From positions 53,750 through 117,749 of the forward strand of contig JAZTWW010000047.1 of NCBI GenBank assembly GCA_045636065.1: DNA of 64,000 nt. The letters run 5' to 3'. Of the stretch, positions 33,049-42,656 are shown piece by piece. The notes under the pieces were generated by a model, which saw nothing but the letters and a program-made list of their open reading frames with translations, searched no databases and had not been told where the DNA came from. Origin of the DNA: RGIG5050 sp045636065. Its GTDB lineage: Bacteria > Verrucomicrobiota > Kiritimatiellia > RFP12 > UBA1067. Position 1 is the stretch's first letter. The number at the start of each line of letters is the position of its first letter. Both the position numbers and the translations under genes were made by a program.

Positions 33049-33966
33049 ATGCAGAATCTAGTGATACTTGGAAGCGGCCCGGCCGGGCTTACGGCCGGGA
33101 TATACGCTTCGCGCGCGGGTCTCGATCCCCTCGTCCTCGAAGGCATGGAGGGCGGAGGCCAGCTGACCCAGACGGCCGAGATCGAGAATTTCCCGGGATT
33201 CCCGGAGCCTGTCGACGGAATCGGGCTCATGTCCGCCATGCGCCGCCAGGCCGAAAGATGCGGCGTAAGGTTCCTTATGGACGCCGCCACCGGGGTGGAC
33301 CTGAGCCGGGCAGGCGGCTCGCCGCTCAAGGTCATGACCATGATGGGCGAGACGATCGAATGCCGCGCGCTCATCGTCGCCACCGGCGCTACGGCCCGCT
33401 GGACGGGCGCCAAAGGGGAGCGCAAGTACCGCTCGCGCGGCATCTCCGCATGCGCCACGTGCGACGGGGCCTTCTTCAAGGGGAAGCGCGTCGCCGTCAT
33501 CGGCGGCGGCGACACCGCCCTCGGCGACGCCGTCTACCTCTCGCGCATGGCTTCGCACGTTACCGTCATCCACAGGCGCGACGCCTTCCGCGCGTCGAAG
33601 GCCGTGGTGGACAAGGCGCTTGCGGCGGACAACGTGTCCGTCGAGTGGAACAGCCGCGTCTTGGAATTCCTCGGTGACGGCAAAAGGCTCACGGGCCTTC
33701 TCCTTGAGGATGTCACGGGAGGCCCCAACCGCGAGCTTCCCGTCGATGGCGCCTTCGTCGCAATCGGCCACGAGCCGCAGACGAAGTTCCTCGAAGGGGC
33801 GCTAAAGCTCGACGAGGGCGGATACATAATCGCCGACCGTTCAAGGACGGGCGTCGAAGGCGTCTTCGCGGCGGGCGACTGCCAGGACGGAATCTACAGA
33901 CAGGCGGTGGTTGCGGCCGGCTCCGGCGCCATCGCGGCATTAGAGGCGGAAAGGTATCTTTCATGA
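33049..33966 (+). CDS. trxB: Thioredoxin reductase
   Basis: This NADPH flavoenzyme reduces thioredoxin. The 305-residue protein has the FAD loop GSGPAGLTAGIYASRAG, the redox pair in ACATCDGAFF (about residue 133-141), the NADPH loop VIGGGDTALGDAVYL and the C-terminal FAD motif GVFAAGDCQDGIYRQAVVAAGSG. All landmarks are intact. ATG 33049 is preferred over 33043 because of the promoter geometry. It overlaps the next gene by 4 nt. Confidence 0.96.
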   Translation: MQNLVILGSGPAGLTAGIYASRAGLDPLVLEGMEGGGQLTQTAEIENFPGFPEPVDGIGLMSAMRRQAERCGVRFLMDAATGVDLSRAGGSPLKVMTMMGETIECRALIVATGATARWTGAKGERKYRSRGISACATCDGAFFKGKRVAVIGGGDTALGDAVYLSRMASHVTVIHRRDAFRASKAVVDKALAADNVSVEWNSRVLEFLGDGKRLTGLLLEDVTGGPNRELPVDGAFVAIGHEPQTKFLEGALKLDEGGYIIADRSRTGVEGVFAAGDCQDGIYRQAVVAAGSGAIAALEAERYLS

Positions 33967-35990
33967 AGCTTCCACAGTACCGCAAAGAGTTCTTCGACCG
34001 TGAATACAGCGCAGGCGAATGCTACGGCAGATACTGGCGCTACGCGAAGAAATACCGTTTCAGGATCGTCATAGGCATCGTCTGCGGCCTTCTTACGGCG
34101 GGGACTCTCCTGCCGTTCTACCAGGTGATCCAGCCGACGCTCGCCAAGGTGAACGAGGCCCCTCAGGCTGAGACGGCGCAGGCGGAAGCCCCCGCGCCCG
34201 AAGCCGTTGCCGCGCAAGTCGAGGGGACTCTCCCCAGCGTGGAGGCGGCGCCCGGCGAAGTCGCCACCCCCAAGGCGGAGGCCGCGCCCGAGCTCAAGGG
34301 CATGACGAAGGAGATGCGCAAGAACTCCAAGCTCCCCGGCTGGTATCCCAAGGTGGAGAAGCTTGCCGCTAAGATAGGCGTCAAGACTACGGCCGACGAC
34401 GGCGGCATGGGCGGGGCTCTAGTCCTTCTAGTCGTATTCATAGTCCCTCTCGTCGCGCTCGCGCGAATGACGCTCATGTACCTTAACCACTACTGCCTAA
34501 ACTGGGCTGCGGCGCACGTCGTCGCCGACTTGAGGCAGGACATCCTGAGGCACGTGCAGCGGCAGGGGATGCAGTTTTTCGGGCGCATCGACGTAGGCCA
34601 GCTCATATCGCGCGCCACGGGCGATCCGCAAAGCCTCCAGATCCTCACCCAGCAGCTTCTAGCCGAGCTCGCCCTCGCGCCTCTTGAGATCGTCGTGAGC
34701 ATCGGGTACATCATCTGGTTCGCCATCGCCAACGAGATGCTGCCGACGCTCGCCTTGATAGCGATAGGCTTCCCGATGTTCATGCTTCCCATCGTTACCG
34801 TCGCAAGGCGCATACGCAAGTGGTCCAAGCGCACGCTCGAGCGCAACTCGATGATCACCTCGAAGATCCACGAGATCCTCACGTGCGTCAAGGTCGTGAA
34901 GGCGTACGACACCGAGGCGGAGGAGAACGAGAAGTACGCGGCCGCCAACAAGACTCTCCTCAAGTCCACCTTGAGGACGATGCGCCTCTCGCTCGCCGTG
35001 GGGCCGTGCGTCGAGACGGTCGGCATCCTTCTCATCTGCGCGTTCGTCGTCTGGTGCTTCTTCGCCCACGTGACGCTCGCGAACGTCGTTCCGATGCTAG
35101 CTCCGCTTCTCATCATATACAAGCCCCTCAAGCAGCTTTCCAAGATGCAGAGCCAGATAGAGCAGGGCCGTGCGGCCCTCTCGCGAATCTACTCGATCCT
35201 CGACGTCAGCATGGAGCTTCCCGAGAAGGCCGATCCCGTCAGGGTTCCCGAGTTCAAGGACAGGATCTCCTTCAAGGACGTCTCCTTCAGGTACGATACG
35301 GCCACCGAGGACTCGGTCAAGCACGCGACGTTCGACATTCCGCGCGGCAAGGTCGTAGCCGTCGTCGGCGGGACGGGAAGCGGAAAGTCCACGATGAGCG
35401 GTCTTCTCGCGAGGTTCTTCGATCCCCGCGAGGGCACGGTGGCGATCGACGGAATCGACTTGAGGGATGTGAAGATATCCGATCTCCGCGCCCTCATAGG
35501 AAGCGTGATGCAGGAGACGCTGCTCTTCAACGACACGATCGAGGCGAACATCCGCTACGGCAGCCCCAATGCTACGCACGAGGAGGTCGTCGCGGCGGCG
35601 AAGATGGCCAATGCGCACGACTTCATCATGGCCCAGCCAGAAGGGTACAACCGTCTCGCCGGCGAGAAGGGCTTCGCGCTCTCCGGCGGCGAAAGGCAGC
35701 GCATCGCCATCGCCCGCGCCATACTCAAGAATCCGCCGATCCTCATCCTCGACGAGGCGACGAGCGCGCTCGACACCGTCACCGAGCGGCTTGTCCAGGA
35801 AGCGATCGACAACCTCATGAGCCACCGCACCACGTTCGCCATCGCGCACCGCCTTTCCACGATACGCTCGGCCGACCTGATCCTCGTCATGGACAAGGGC
35901 GAGATCGTCGAGCGCGGCACGCACGACGAGCTGTACGCGCTCGGCGGAATGTACAGGAAGCTCTGCGACATGCAGCTTTCCGAGGGATGA
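33963..35990 (+). CDS. MsbA-like ABC exporter (fused transmembrane and ATPase domains)
   Basis: The 675-residue half-transporter has a first membrane helix near 30-50, then an unusual Ala/Glu/Pro-rich insertion of about 75 residues (roughly 60-135), four or five more helices (150-370) and an ABC ATPase domain from about 415: Walker A GGTGSGKST, Q-loop MQETLLF, signature LSGGERQRIAIARA and Walker B ILILDEATSALD. The order and the HRLSTIRSADLI switch fit lipid or peptide exporters of the MsbA/LmrA type. The insertion lies between helices 1 and 2, on the periplasmic side, and is not normal for MsbA. Confidence 0.9.
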   Translation: MKLPQYRKEFFDREYSAGECYGRYWRYAKKYRFRIVIGIVCGLLTAGTLLPFYQVIQPTLAKVNEAPQAETAQAEAPAPEAVAAQVEGTLPSVEAAPGEVATPKAEAAPELKGMTKEMRKNSKLPGWYPKVEKLAAKIGVKTTADDGGMGGALVLLVVFIVPLVALARMTLMYLNHYCLNWAAAHVVADLRQDILRHVQRQGMQFFGRIDVGQLISRATGDPQSLQILTQQLLAELALAPLEIVVSIGYIIWFAIANEMLPTLALIAIGFPMFMLPIVTVARRIRKWSKRTLERNSMITSKIHEILTCVKVVKAYDTEAEENEKYAAANKTLLKSTLRTMRLSLAVGPCVETVGILLICAFVVWCFFAHVTLANVVPMLAPLLIIYKPLKQLSKMQSQIEQGRAALSRIYSILDVSMELPEKADPVRVPEFKDRISFKDVSFRYDTATEDSVKHATFDIPRGKVVAVVGGTGSGKSTMSGLLARFFDPREGTVAIDGIDLRDVKISDLRALIGSVMQETLLFNDTIEANIRYGSPNATHEEVVAAAKMANAHDFIMAQPEGYNRLAGEKGFALSGGERQRIAIARAILKNPPILILDEATSALDTVTERLVQEAIDNLMSHRTTFAIAHRLSTIRSADLILVMDKGEIVERGTHDELYALGGMYRKLCDMQLSEG

Positions 35991-37048
35991 TCCCGAACCT
36001 CTACGTCCATTTCCCGTTCTGCGCGTCGAAGTGCGCGTACTGCGCGCTCCATTCGCGCGCGGGCGCGTCCCGCGGCGAAATGGAGGCTTATTCAAGGCGC
36101 ATCGCAGGCGAGATCGCGGCCCTTGGGCAAGGCCCTTTCGACACCGTCTACTTTGGCGGCGGCACTCCGTCGATGTGCCCCGTGGAACCGGTTCTCGAGG
36201 CTGTCGCGCCAAATCTCGCGCCAGGGGCGGAGTTCACCGTGGAACTTAATCCGGCCGATGTCGACAAGCGTCTTCTCGCCATGCTCGCAAAGTATGGAGT
36301 CAACAGGCTTTCCATCGGCGTTCAGAGCTTCGACGACAATGTCCTTCGCGCGATGGGCCGCAGACACTCGTCGAAAGGGGCCGTCAAGGCGTTCCTCGCC
36401 TGCCGCGAGGCGGGATTCGCGAATGTAGGGATAGACCTGATAGCCGGCTACCCGGAAGGGGGCGGCTCATGGGAAAGGACTCTTGAGGCGGCCGCAGACC
36501 TTGGGCCCGACCACGCAAGCGTATATACTCTTATACTTGAGGAGGGTACACCCCTCGCCCGCGCCGCCGAAGCGGGGCATGTTGCCGTCCCGGGCGACGG
36601 CGACGCCCTTTCGGAGCTTTACTCCGCAAGGGACGCGCTCGCCGCGATCGGGCTTGAAAGGTACGAGATATCCAACTTCGCGCGGCGCGGCTTCGAGTGC
36701 CGGCACAACATGGCGGTGTGGGCCGGCGAGGACTATCTTGGTCTTGGCGAGGGCGCGAAGGGGCGTATGGGCCTAAGGCGCACCGATTCTGGCGCAGTCG
36801 TCGAGACGCTTGCCCCCGAAGCCGACGCGCTTGAAAGGGCGCTTTTCGCCCTGCGTACGCGCGGCGGGCTCGACATCGACCGCGCAGGGCGCCTGTGGCC
36901 CGTCCTTACGCCGCGCCTTGGCGCGTGGCGGGAGCTTATGGAGCGCAATGCCGCGCTCGGGCTCGTGCGGAAAACCGCGGCCGGCGCGTGGGCGCTTACT
37001 GCGCGCGGCGCCGAGGTCTGCGACTCGATTCTCGGCGAGATGCTCTGA
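35987..37048 (+). CDS. hemW: HemN/HemW-type radical SAM protein
   Basis: The 353-residue protein has the radical SAM cluster motif CASKCAYC (residues 12-19), followed by VYFGGGTPS, FTVELNPADVDK, GVNRLSIGVQSFDD and the GIDLIAGYPEGG block of oxygen-independent coproporphyrinogen oxidase relatives. Short length and the lack of the HemN N-terminal extension point to HemW, a heme-binding chaperone, rather than the true oxidase. ATG 35987 overlaps the upstream stop. The T-rich stretch at 37073-37085 after the gene has no clear stem. Confidence 0.88.
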   Translation: MIPNLYVHFPFCASKCAYCALHSRAGASRGEMEAYSRRIAGEIAALGQGPFDTVYFGGGTPSMCPVEPVLEAVAPNLAPGAEFTVELNPADVDKRLLAMLAKYGVNRLSIGVQSFDDNVLRAMGRRHSSKGAVKAFLACREAGFANVGIDLIAGYPEGGGSWERTLEAAADLGPDHASVYTLILEEGTPLARAAEAGHVAVPGDGDALSELYSARDALAAIGLERYEISNFARRGFECRHNMAVWAGEDYLGLGEGAKGRMGLRRTDSGAVVETLAPEADALERALFALRTRGGLDIDRAGRLWPVLTPRLGAWRELMERNAALGLVRKTAAGAWALTARGAEVCDSILGEML

Positions 37049-37089
37049 AGCGCCCCTGCCGCCGCAATCAGATTTTATTTTTTTTGGGC

Positions 37090-37118
37090 TTGCAAAGTCG
37101 CCCTGGTTGCGGTACAAT
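37090..37118 (+). promoter_or_regulatory. Promoter of the envelope TPR gene
   Basis: TTGCAA (37090-37095), a 17-bp spacer ending GG, and TACAAT (37113-37118). The ATG at 37128 is 9 nt downstream, so the transcript leader is only about 3 nt and has no ribosome site. Confidence 0.75.
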
Positions 37119-37127
37119 ATTGACATC

Positions 37128-40100
37128 ATGAGACTACTGCATAGCATACCTTTGACGTTCGCGGTGACGCTAGGGCTCACCGTTCCGGTCGTTTCGGCGT
37201 TCGCCCAGGAGGCGGAGGAGCCCGCTGCGCCGGAGATCCCGGCCGCCGAGCAGGCGGCTATGGACGAGGAGGTCCGGTACATTGACGCGCTCATCAAGGC
37301 GAGTCTGCCGGATATCGCGGCGGACGTTATCGTCGCCGCAAGGAACAGGTGGCCCACGATCGGTCCGCGGCTGGAGGTGCTCGAGCAGCAGGGAGAGCTC
37401 AGCCTCGGCCGCTACGACAAGGTCGAGGAGATCATCAAGAAAAAGAAGAAGGACTCACCTGAGTACTGGGCGCTCAAGCTCGCGCTCGCCAACGCCTACA
37501 ACGGGCGCGGCGGCGAGTACGTCAAGAAGTGCCAGGAGATCTACAACGAGTTCTTCAAGAAGTTCCCGAAGCCCACGCCCGAGCTCAAGACGTTCTGGCT
37601 TGAAAGCTCCTACACGTGGGCGCAGATGCTCATAATGCAGAACCGCTTCGACGAGGCCACCAGGATCTACGACACGATGCTCCAGCAGCAGCTCGACGAG
37701 AACCTCTGGTGCATGATCTCCGCCGAGAACGCGGAACTTCTCCTGAGGCTTGCGCAGGACATCCCGGACGATCCCAAGAATCCGAACGCGGCCAAGCGCA
37801 ACGAGTACCTCCAGCGCGCCGAGAAGGTGATCGACAAGCTCCTCTGGAAGCGCGATCTCATCATCTGGTTCGGCAAGGCCGTGGCCATGAAGGCGCACGT
37901 GTCGGTCCTGAGGGGCCAGCTCGCCAAGGCGCAGGAGCTCGTGAACGACTATATGGGAGACCTCGCCGAGATCCACAACCAGCTCGTCGAGCAGGATCCC
38001 GAAGGAACGAAGGGATACGTAAGGCTCTCGCCCATGCCCCAGTGCCGCTACATCCTCGCCGACATCCTCTTCAAGGAGGCCGCGAAGATCGAGAAGGCCG
38101 GCGGCAAGGACGCCAAGGACAAGATCGCAGACGCCATCCTCGGCGCGAAGAAGGGCAACAAGCGCAACGGCAACGGCGCGTACAACCACGCGATCAACGT
38201 GTACGTGAAGTACCCAGAGTCGCCCTGGGCGGCGAAGGCCGGAGAGCTAGTCGAAGAGATCTGCGACATGATCCAGCGCACGCACGGCAAGGACCTTAGG
38301 GCCGCCACGAACATCCCCCCTGGGCAGATGAAGAAGGTCCGCGAGATGCAGTTCAGGAACGCCATCGCCGCGTACCAGGACAAGAAGTACGACGATGCGG
38401 CCCAGCAGCTCATCGAACTTTTGAAGACGTATCCCGAGCTTGAGGAGAGCGTCGGAGCGGTGTCCACCCTCGCCGAGACGTATTCCGCGCTCGGCGCGGC
38501 CGCGAAGGAGGCCGACGACAAGGCCTACTACCGCATGGCCGAGGCGGCCGTCGCCGGATACCTCGCCGAGCGTTTCGCCGGAAGCAGGAACCCCGATATC
38601 GTCAAGGCCGCAGGCGAGCAGGCCGTGCGCCTCGCGGACGCCGCGCGCAGCCTCGGCAAGGGGGATGTCGCCGATACGATCTACGACTCCTTCTTCTCCA
38701 ACTACCAGACGCACTACCTCGCGGCGCAGACGGCGTGGCAGCTCGCCAACAACGCCTGGAGCAAGAGCGACTGGCCCAAGGCCGCCCACTACTACGACGC
38801 TCTCGTGACCAACTTCCCCAAGAGCCCCAACCGCCAGCAGGCGTTGAAGCTCGTTCCCGTATGCTACCAGCGCGCGGGCGACATCGACAACCAGGTCAAG
38901 GCCCTCAAGCGTCTCGCGCAGGAGGCCGTCAAGCCCATGGACCGCATCACCACGCAGCTTCAGCTCGCGAACCTCCAGCAGAAGGAGGGCTTCGCCGCGT
39001 TCAAGAAGGCTGACGACGGCGAAGGCGGCGCCGAGGTGAAGAACGACGCCGTCAAGAAGGTCTGGGGCGCCATCAAGGCGTTCGAGGAGGTCGCCAAGCT
39101 CTCCGAGGCGTTCCTCGCCGATCCCGCCGCCCCGCAGGCCGACAAGGCGAAGGTCAACGGCTACCGCGAAATCGCCCTCTACCTGATCGGAGACTGCTGG
39201 CAGAGGCTCAACTTCCCGATCAAGACGGCAAAGGGCGAAATGACGGTCGACTCCTTCCGCGACAAGGCCGTCGCCGCGTTCGAGGCGTATCTCGCGGCCT
39301 ATCCGAAGGGCAAGTACGGAGCCACGTGCCTTACCAAGATCGGCACCGTCTACACCGCCCGCCAGCAGATGGACAAGGCCCAGGAGGCTCTTGCAAGGCT
39401 CCAGAGGGACTTCCCCGATTCCAGCGAGGCCAAGAACTCCGTTCCGCGCCTTGCGAAGAACCTCATGGAGATGGGCCTCAGGAAAGAGGGCACGGAGCAG
39501 TACATGCTGATGCTCTCCACCGGCGGCAAGTACGTTGCCGGCCAGTATCTCGAAGCCGCAGAGGCTCTTCTCGACGCGCGCAGCTGGGATGTCGCCCAGC
39601 AGGCCTTCCAGAAGACCGTCGAGCTCGCCGAGAAGGGCACGAACGAAGCCACGAAGGTGTACTACCTGAGCCGTTCGCGTCTTGGCATGGCCAAGGCGAG
39701 CTTCGGCGCGAAGCGCATCCCCGAGGCTCACGAGCTTCTCACCTCGTTCCTCGACAACGACCGCTTCGCCAAGAGCTCGCTCGTCTCCGAGGTGTATGAG
39801 CTCCTGCTCGCCGTCGCAAGCGAGGAGGGCCGCACCGAAAAGGATGACGAGCGCCGCCAGAAGTTCTTCAACGAGTCCATCGGCGCGATCAAGAAGCTCA
39901 GGGGCTTCAACAACGCCAGGCTGAACGCGCTCAAGGGCAAGGAGGAGCTTACGGCAGAGGAGCAGGCCCTCAGGCTCGACGTCCAGCTCAAGGACGCGGA
40001 GTTCGACTTGAGGGTGTCCGAGATCCGCCTCAACCAGGTGGCCGCCGAAGAGGCGATGGGCCTCAAGCAGCAGGCGGACGAGACCCGCCGCAAGGCCGTC

Positions 40101-40349
40101 GCGGGCTACCAGGCGTTCCTCATGGCCCACGAGCCCAACGAGCAGCATCCCTTGAAGGACATGCCCCCGAAGGAGCTCGAGCTTCTCGAGAAGTGCTACG
40201 GCAAGATGCTTCCCGAGATGGCAAGGCTCGGCAAGGAGTTCGCCCAGGAGGTTGTGACGAACGGCGAGAAGTACCTGGAGTACTTCCCGAACGGTCCCCA
40301 CAGGGCCGACGTGCAGAACGCCATCGCAAGTGCGAAGGCCGATCTTTAA
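37128..40349 (+). CDS. Large secreted tetratricopeptide-repeat protein
   Basis: The 1073-residue protein starts with a signal peptide (LLHSIPLTFAVTLGLTVPVVSAFAQ) and consists of many TPR-like helix pairs, for instance AIAAYQDKKYDDAAQQLIELLKTYPE, AAHYYDALVTNFPKSPNRQQAL and AVAAFEAYLAAYPKGKYGATCLTKIGTVYTARQQMDKAQEALARLQRDFP. The repeats resemble those of BamD and YbgF/CpoB type periplasmic proteins, which scaffold envelope complexes. It heads a row with a second secreted repeat protein, ExbB, two ExbD and a TonB-like fusion, and may be the periplasmic scaffold of that assembly. Confidence 0.8.
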   Translation: MRLLHSIPLTFAVTLGLTVPVVSAFAQEAEEPAAPEIPAAEQAAMDEEVRYIDALIKASLPDIAADVIVAARNRWPTIGPRLEVLEQQGELSLGRYDKVEEIIKKKKKDSPEYWALKLALANAYNGRGGEYVKKCQEIYNEFFKKFPKPTPELKTFWLESSYTWAQMLIMQNRFDEATRIYDTMLQQQLDENLWCMISAENAELLLRLAQDIPDDPKNPNAAKRNEYLQRAEKVIDKLLWKRDLIIWFGKAVAMKAHVSVLRGQLAKAQELVNDYMGDLAEIHNQLVEQDPEGTKGYVRLSPMPQCRYILADILFKEAAKIEKAGGKDAKDKIADAILGAKKGNKRNGNGAYNHAINVYVKYPESPWAAKAGELVEEICDMIQRTHGKDLRAATNIPPGQMKKVREMQFRNAIAAYQDKKYDDAAQQLIELLKTYPELEESVGAVSTLAETYSALGAAAKEADDKAYYRMAEAAVAGYLAERFAGSRNPDIVKAAGEQAVRLADAARSLGKGDVADTIYDSFFSNYQTHYLAAQTAWQLANNAWSKSDWPKAAHYYDALVTNFPKSPNRQQALKLVPVCYQRAGDIDNQVKALKRLAQEAVKPMDRITTQLQLANLQQKEGFAAFKKADDGEGGAEVKNDAVKKVWGAIKAFEEVAKLSEAFLADPAAPQADKAKVNGYREIALYLIGDCWQRLNFPIKTAKGEMTVDSFRDKAVAAFEAYLAAYPKGKYGATCLTKIGTVYTARQQMDKAQEALARLQRDFPDSSEAKNSVPRLAKNLMEMGLRKEGTEQYMLMLSTGGKYVAGQYLEAAEALLDARSWDVAQQAFQKTVELAEKGTNEATKVYYLSRSRLGMAKASFGAKRIPEAHELLTSFLDNDRFAKSSLVSEVYELLLAVASEEGRTEKDDERRQKFFNESIGAIKKLRGFNNARLNALKGKEELTAEEQALRLDVQLKDAEFDLRVSEIRLNQVAAEEAMGLKQQADETRRKAVAGYQAFLMAHEPNEQHPLKDMPPKELELLEKCYGKMLPEMARLGKEFAQEVVTNGEKYLEYFPNGPHRADVQNAIASAKADL

Positions 40350-40380
40350 AAATGGCAGGATTTAACAAGGAGAAAACAAA

Positions 40381-41190
40381 ATGCGCAGACTGTTGACTGT
40401 TATGGTGGCCGCACTGATGGCGGCGGGCGCCTTCGCCCAGGCTAAGGCGTTGGTCATCAAGGGCACCCTCAAGACGGCGAACGACGTCAAGACCGGCTCC
40501 ATCAAGTGGAGCGTCAAGGAGAAGGCTTACATCACCCAGCGCAAGGCGGGCAACATGGTGGTCGACGAGATCACGAAGCCCGAGGATGTGGTCGAGCTTT
40601 CGATCGACAAGCCAGAAGGGTGGGACCAGATCGCGGCGGCCGTCGATGCCGGGCGCGGGGCGACGGTCATGAAGAAGCTTGAGGCGATAGCGAAGAACTA
40701 CGCCCACCTCCAGTGGGACAAGACGGCCACGCGCTATCTCGCCAAGGCGTATCTCGACTCCGGCAACAACGATGCGGCCCTCAAGGCCTGCAACACCGTG
40801 ATCGGCATGGAGCCCGAGGCCGCGTACGTGGGCGAGCTCGCGCCCATGTACTGGCAGACGCTTCTCAGGCTCAACCGCCTCTCCAACCTCGAGTCGGCGC
40901 TCAAGAAGGCTGCCGTCTCTGGCGACAGGTACGCAAGCGGTGCGGCTCTCATAATGCGCGGCGACATCACCGTCGCCGGCAAGGATGGCGACCGCGATGC
41001 CGCCAAGAAGGCCCTGCAGGACGGATACCTCAGGGTGATCTTCCTCTACCAGGACGTTCCCGAACTCCCTCCGGAGGCCCTCTACAAGGCCGCCAAGTGC
41101 TTCGAGACGATGGGCCAGGCCCCGCGCGCGGCGGCGATGCGCAGCGAGCTCAGGCAGAAGTATCCGTCCTCCCCCTGGGCGGCGAAGTAA
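40381..41190 (+). CDS. Secreted protein with TPR-like C-terminal half
   Basis: 269 residues with a clear signal peptide (RRLLTVMVAALMAAGAFAQA). Residues 25-85 form a beta-rich domain (LVIKGTLKTANDVKTGSIKWSVKEKAYITQ), the rest TPR-like helices (YLAKAYLDSGNNDAALKACNTVI; ALYKAAKCFETMGQAPRAAAMRSELRQKYPSSPWA). An AAGGAG site lies upstream. It shares the TPR theme of the preceding gene and lies directly before exbB, so a periplasmic partner of that complex is likely. No named family recognised. Confidence 0.7.
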   Translation: MRRLLTVMVAALMAAGAFAQAKALVIKGTLKTANDVKTGSIKWSVKEKAYITQRKAGNMVVDEITKPEDVVELSIDKPEGWDQIAAAVDAGRGATVMKKLEAIAKNYAHLQWDKTATRYLAKAYLDSGNNDAALKACNTVIGMEPEAAYVGELAPMYWQTLLRLNRLSNLESALKKAAVSGDRYASGAALIMRGDITVAGKDGDRDAAKKALQDGYLRVIFLYQDVPELPPEALYKAAKCFETMGQAPRAAAMRSELRQKYPSSPWAAK

Positions 41191-41248
41191 CCTTTCCAGT
41201 CAGATGAAACAGATCTCAATCTAAAATTCCAATAAGGAAACAAAAACC

Positions 41249-42040
41249 ATGAAGAAGATGATCAAGTTGGCAACGGCTGCAATCCTTATGGGCGGCCTCG
41301 TGGCGGCACCCGTGGCTTTCGGCGCGGAGGATCTCGTTGATGCGGGCGGCAACGCCGTCAGCGCCGACACATCAAAGAACCAGTCCAGCGGCGGCGGCGG
41401 ATTCTGGGACATCGTTTTCGGTTCGGGCGTTCTCGGCGCAATCCTGTGGTTCGCGCTCTTCGGCGACGGCGCGGCGGCGATCTACTTCATCGTGGACTGC
41501 AAGGTCATCACGAGCGAGAAGAAGCTCATACCCGCGACGCTCGTCAAGAACGTCCAGGAGGCGATGGCCGAGGGCGACATCATGAAGGCCCTCCAGGCCT
41601 GCGAGAACGAGCCGAGCCCCATGGCGCGCATCCTTACGGGCGCCTTCCAGCACGTGGAGGAGGGCTTCGACGTGATCCAGCAGGCTGTCGACGCAGCGGC
41701 AGACCTTGAGACCGAGCGTCTCATGCAGCGCCTTACGTGGATTTCCGTCTGCTCCAACCTCGCCCCGTCGCTCGGCCTTCTCGGTACGGTGCAAGGCATG
41801 ATCATGTGCTTTGCAACCCTCGCATCCGGCACGCCCGACATCGGCGCTCTGGCAGGCAACATCTCCCAGGCTCTCTGGACGACGGCAGGCGGCCTTGTCG
41901 TGTCGATCCCCGCACTGACGTTCTTCTATGCTCTGAGAAACAACGCCAACCGTCTCATCCTGCGCATGAGCGCTCTTACGATGGAGCTTATCAAGGACCT
42001 CAGGAACGTTGAGGTCGGCGAAGAGGAAGCTGCGGGTTGA
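41249..42040 (+). CDS. exbB: ExbB/TolQ/MotA-family proton channel protein
   Basis: ExbB pentamers with ExbD couple proton flow to TonB motion in the inner membrane. The 263-residue protein has an N-terminal signal-like segment (1-25) plus a Gly/Ser linker, a first membrane helix at about 52-75, the conserved cytosolic region, and two later helices containing LAPSLGLLGTVQGMIMCF and ALWTTAGGLVVSIPALTFFYAL, the family signature. The cleavable-looking N-terminus is seen in longer ExbB proteins. Two exbD genes and a TonB-like gene follow. Confidence 0.93.
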   Translation: MKKMIKLATAAILMGGLVAAPVAFGAEDLVDAGGNAVSADTSKNQSSGGGGFWDIVFGSGVLGAILWFALFGDGAAAIYFIVDCKVITSEKKLIPATLVKNVQEAMAEGDIMKALQACENEPSPMARILTGAFQHVEEGFDVIQQAVDAAADLETERLMQRLTWISVCSNLAPSLGLLGTVQGMIMCFATLASGTPDIGALAGNISQALWTTAGGLVVSIPALTFFYALRNNANRLILRMSALTMELIKDLRNVEVGEEEAAG

Positions 42041-42077
42041 TGAGCCCTGACGGGCACTTTTCCGAAGGGGCCACCCC

Positions 42078-42647
42078 ATGAAGAAACCGCAGATGGAAGA
42101 CGCATCGCTGGACATGACGCCGATGATCGACGTCGTGTTCCAGCTGATCATCTTCTTCGTCGTTACGTTGAAGATGAGCGCCGAACAGGACGAGACGATC
42201 GTCCTGGAGGACGGCGAGCACGGCATAGAGCTTACCACAGAGGAGCTGCCGCCTTCGCACCTCATGATCGACGTCTCGCGCACGGGCAGAATCTCGATCA
42301 ACAACTTCGAGTACACCCAGCAGATGCTGATGCAGAAGGTGAAGGACCGCAAGGCCAGGTACGGAGACGATTTCCCGATCCTCATCCGCGCCGACATCGA
42401 TACGAAGCACAAGGACGTGAAGAAGGTGCTCGACGCCTGCACCACGGCCGGAATGTGGAAGCTTTCGTTCGTCGCGATCAAGGAGGGCAAGGGCCCGAAC
42501 TGGCCGAAACTCAACGACCAGCTCACCAAGCCCGCCGGGAAGGTCGATCCCAAGGTCGGCAAGCGCCCCTCGACGCCGTGGAACAAGTGGAAGAACGAGC
42601 GCAAGCAGAGAGAGCTTGCGAAGAAGAAGGCCGCCCAAGGGTCTTAA
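42078..42647 (+). CDS. exbD: ExbD/TolR-family protein, copy 1
   Basis: The 189-residue protein has the ExbD signature MTPMIDVVFQLIIFFVVTLK at about 13-32 with the proton-carrying Asp, then a periplasmic domain. It is longer than copy 2 by a basic C-terminal tail of about 55 residues (WNKWKNERKQRELAKKK). Two ExbD paralogues behind one ExbB suggest a heteromeric ExbD pair. Confidence 0.93.
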   Translation: MKKPQMEDASLDMTPMIDVVFQLIIFFVVTLKMSAEQDETIVLEDGEHGIELTTEELPPSHLMIDVSRTGRISINNFEYTQQMLMQKVKDRKARYGDDFPILIRADIDTKHKDVKKVLDACTTAGMWKLSFVAIKEGKGPNWPKLNDQLTKPAGKVDPKVGKRPSTPWNKWKNERKQRELAKKKAAQGS

Positions 42648-42656
42648 GGGGGATTT

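Noticed and set aside
35987..37048. True oxygen-independent coproporphyrinogen oxidase HemN
   Set aside because: The protein is short and lacks the N-terminal extension of HemN; HemW fits better, although activity cannot be read from sequence alone.
37073..37085. Terminator after the hemW-like gene
   Set aside because: There is a T-rich run but no adjacent stable stem.
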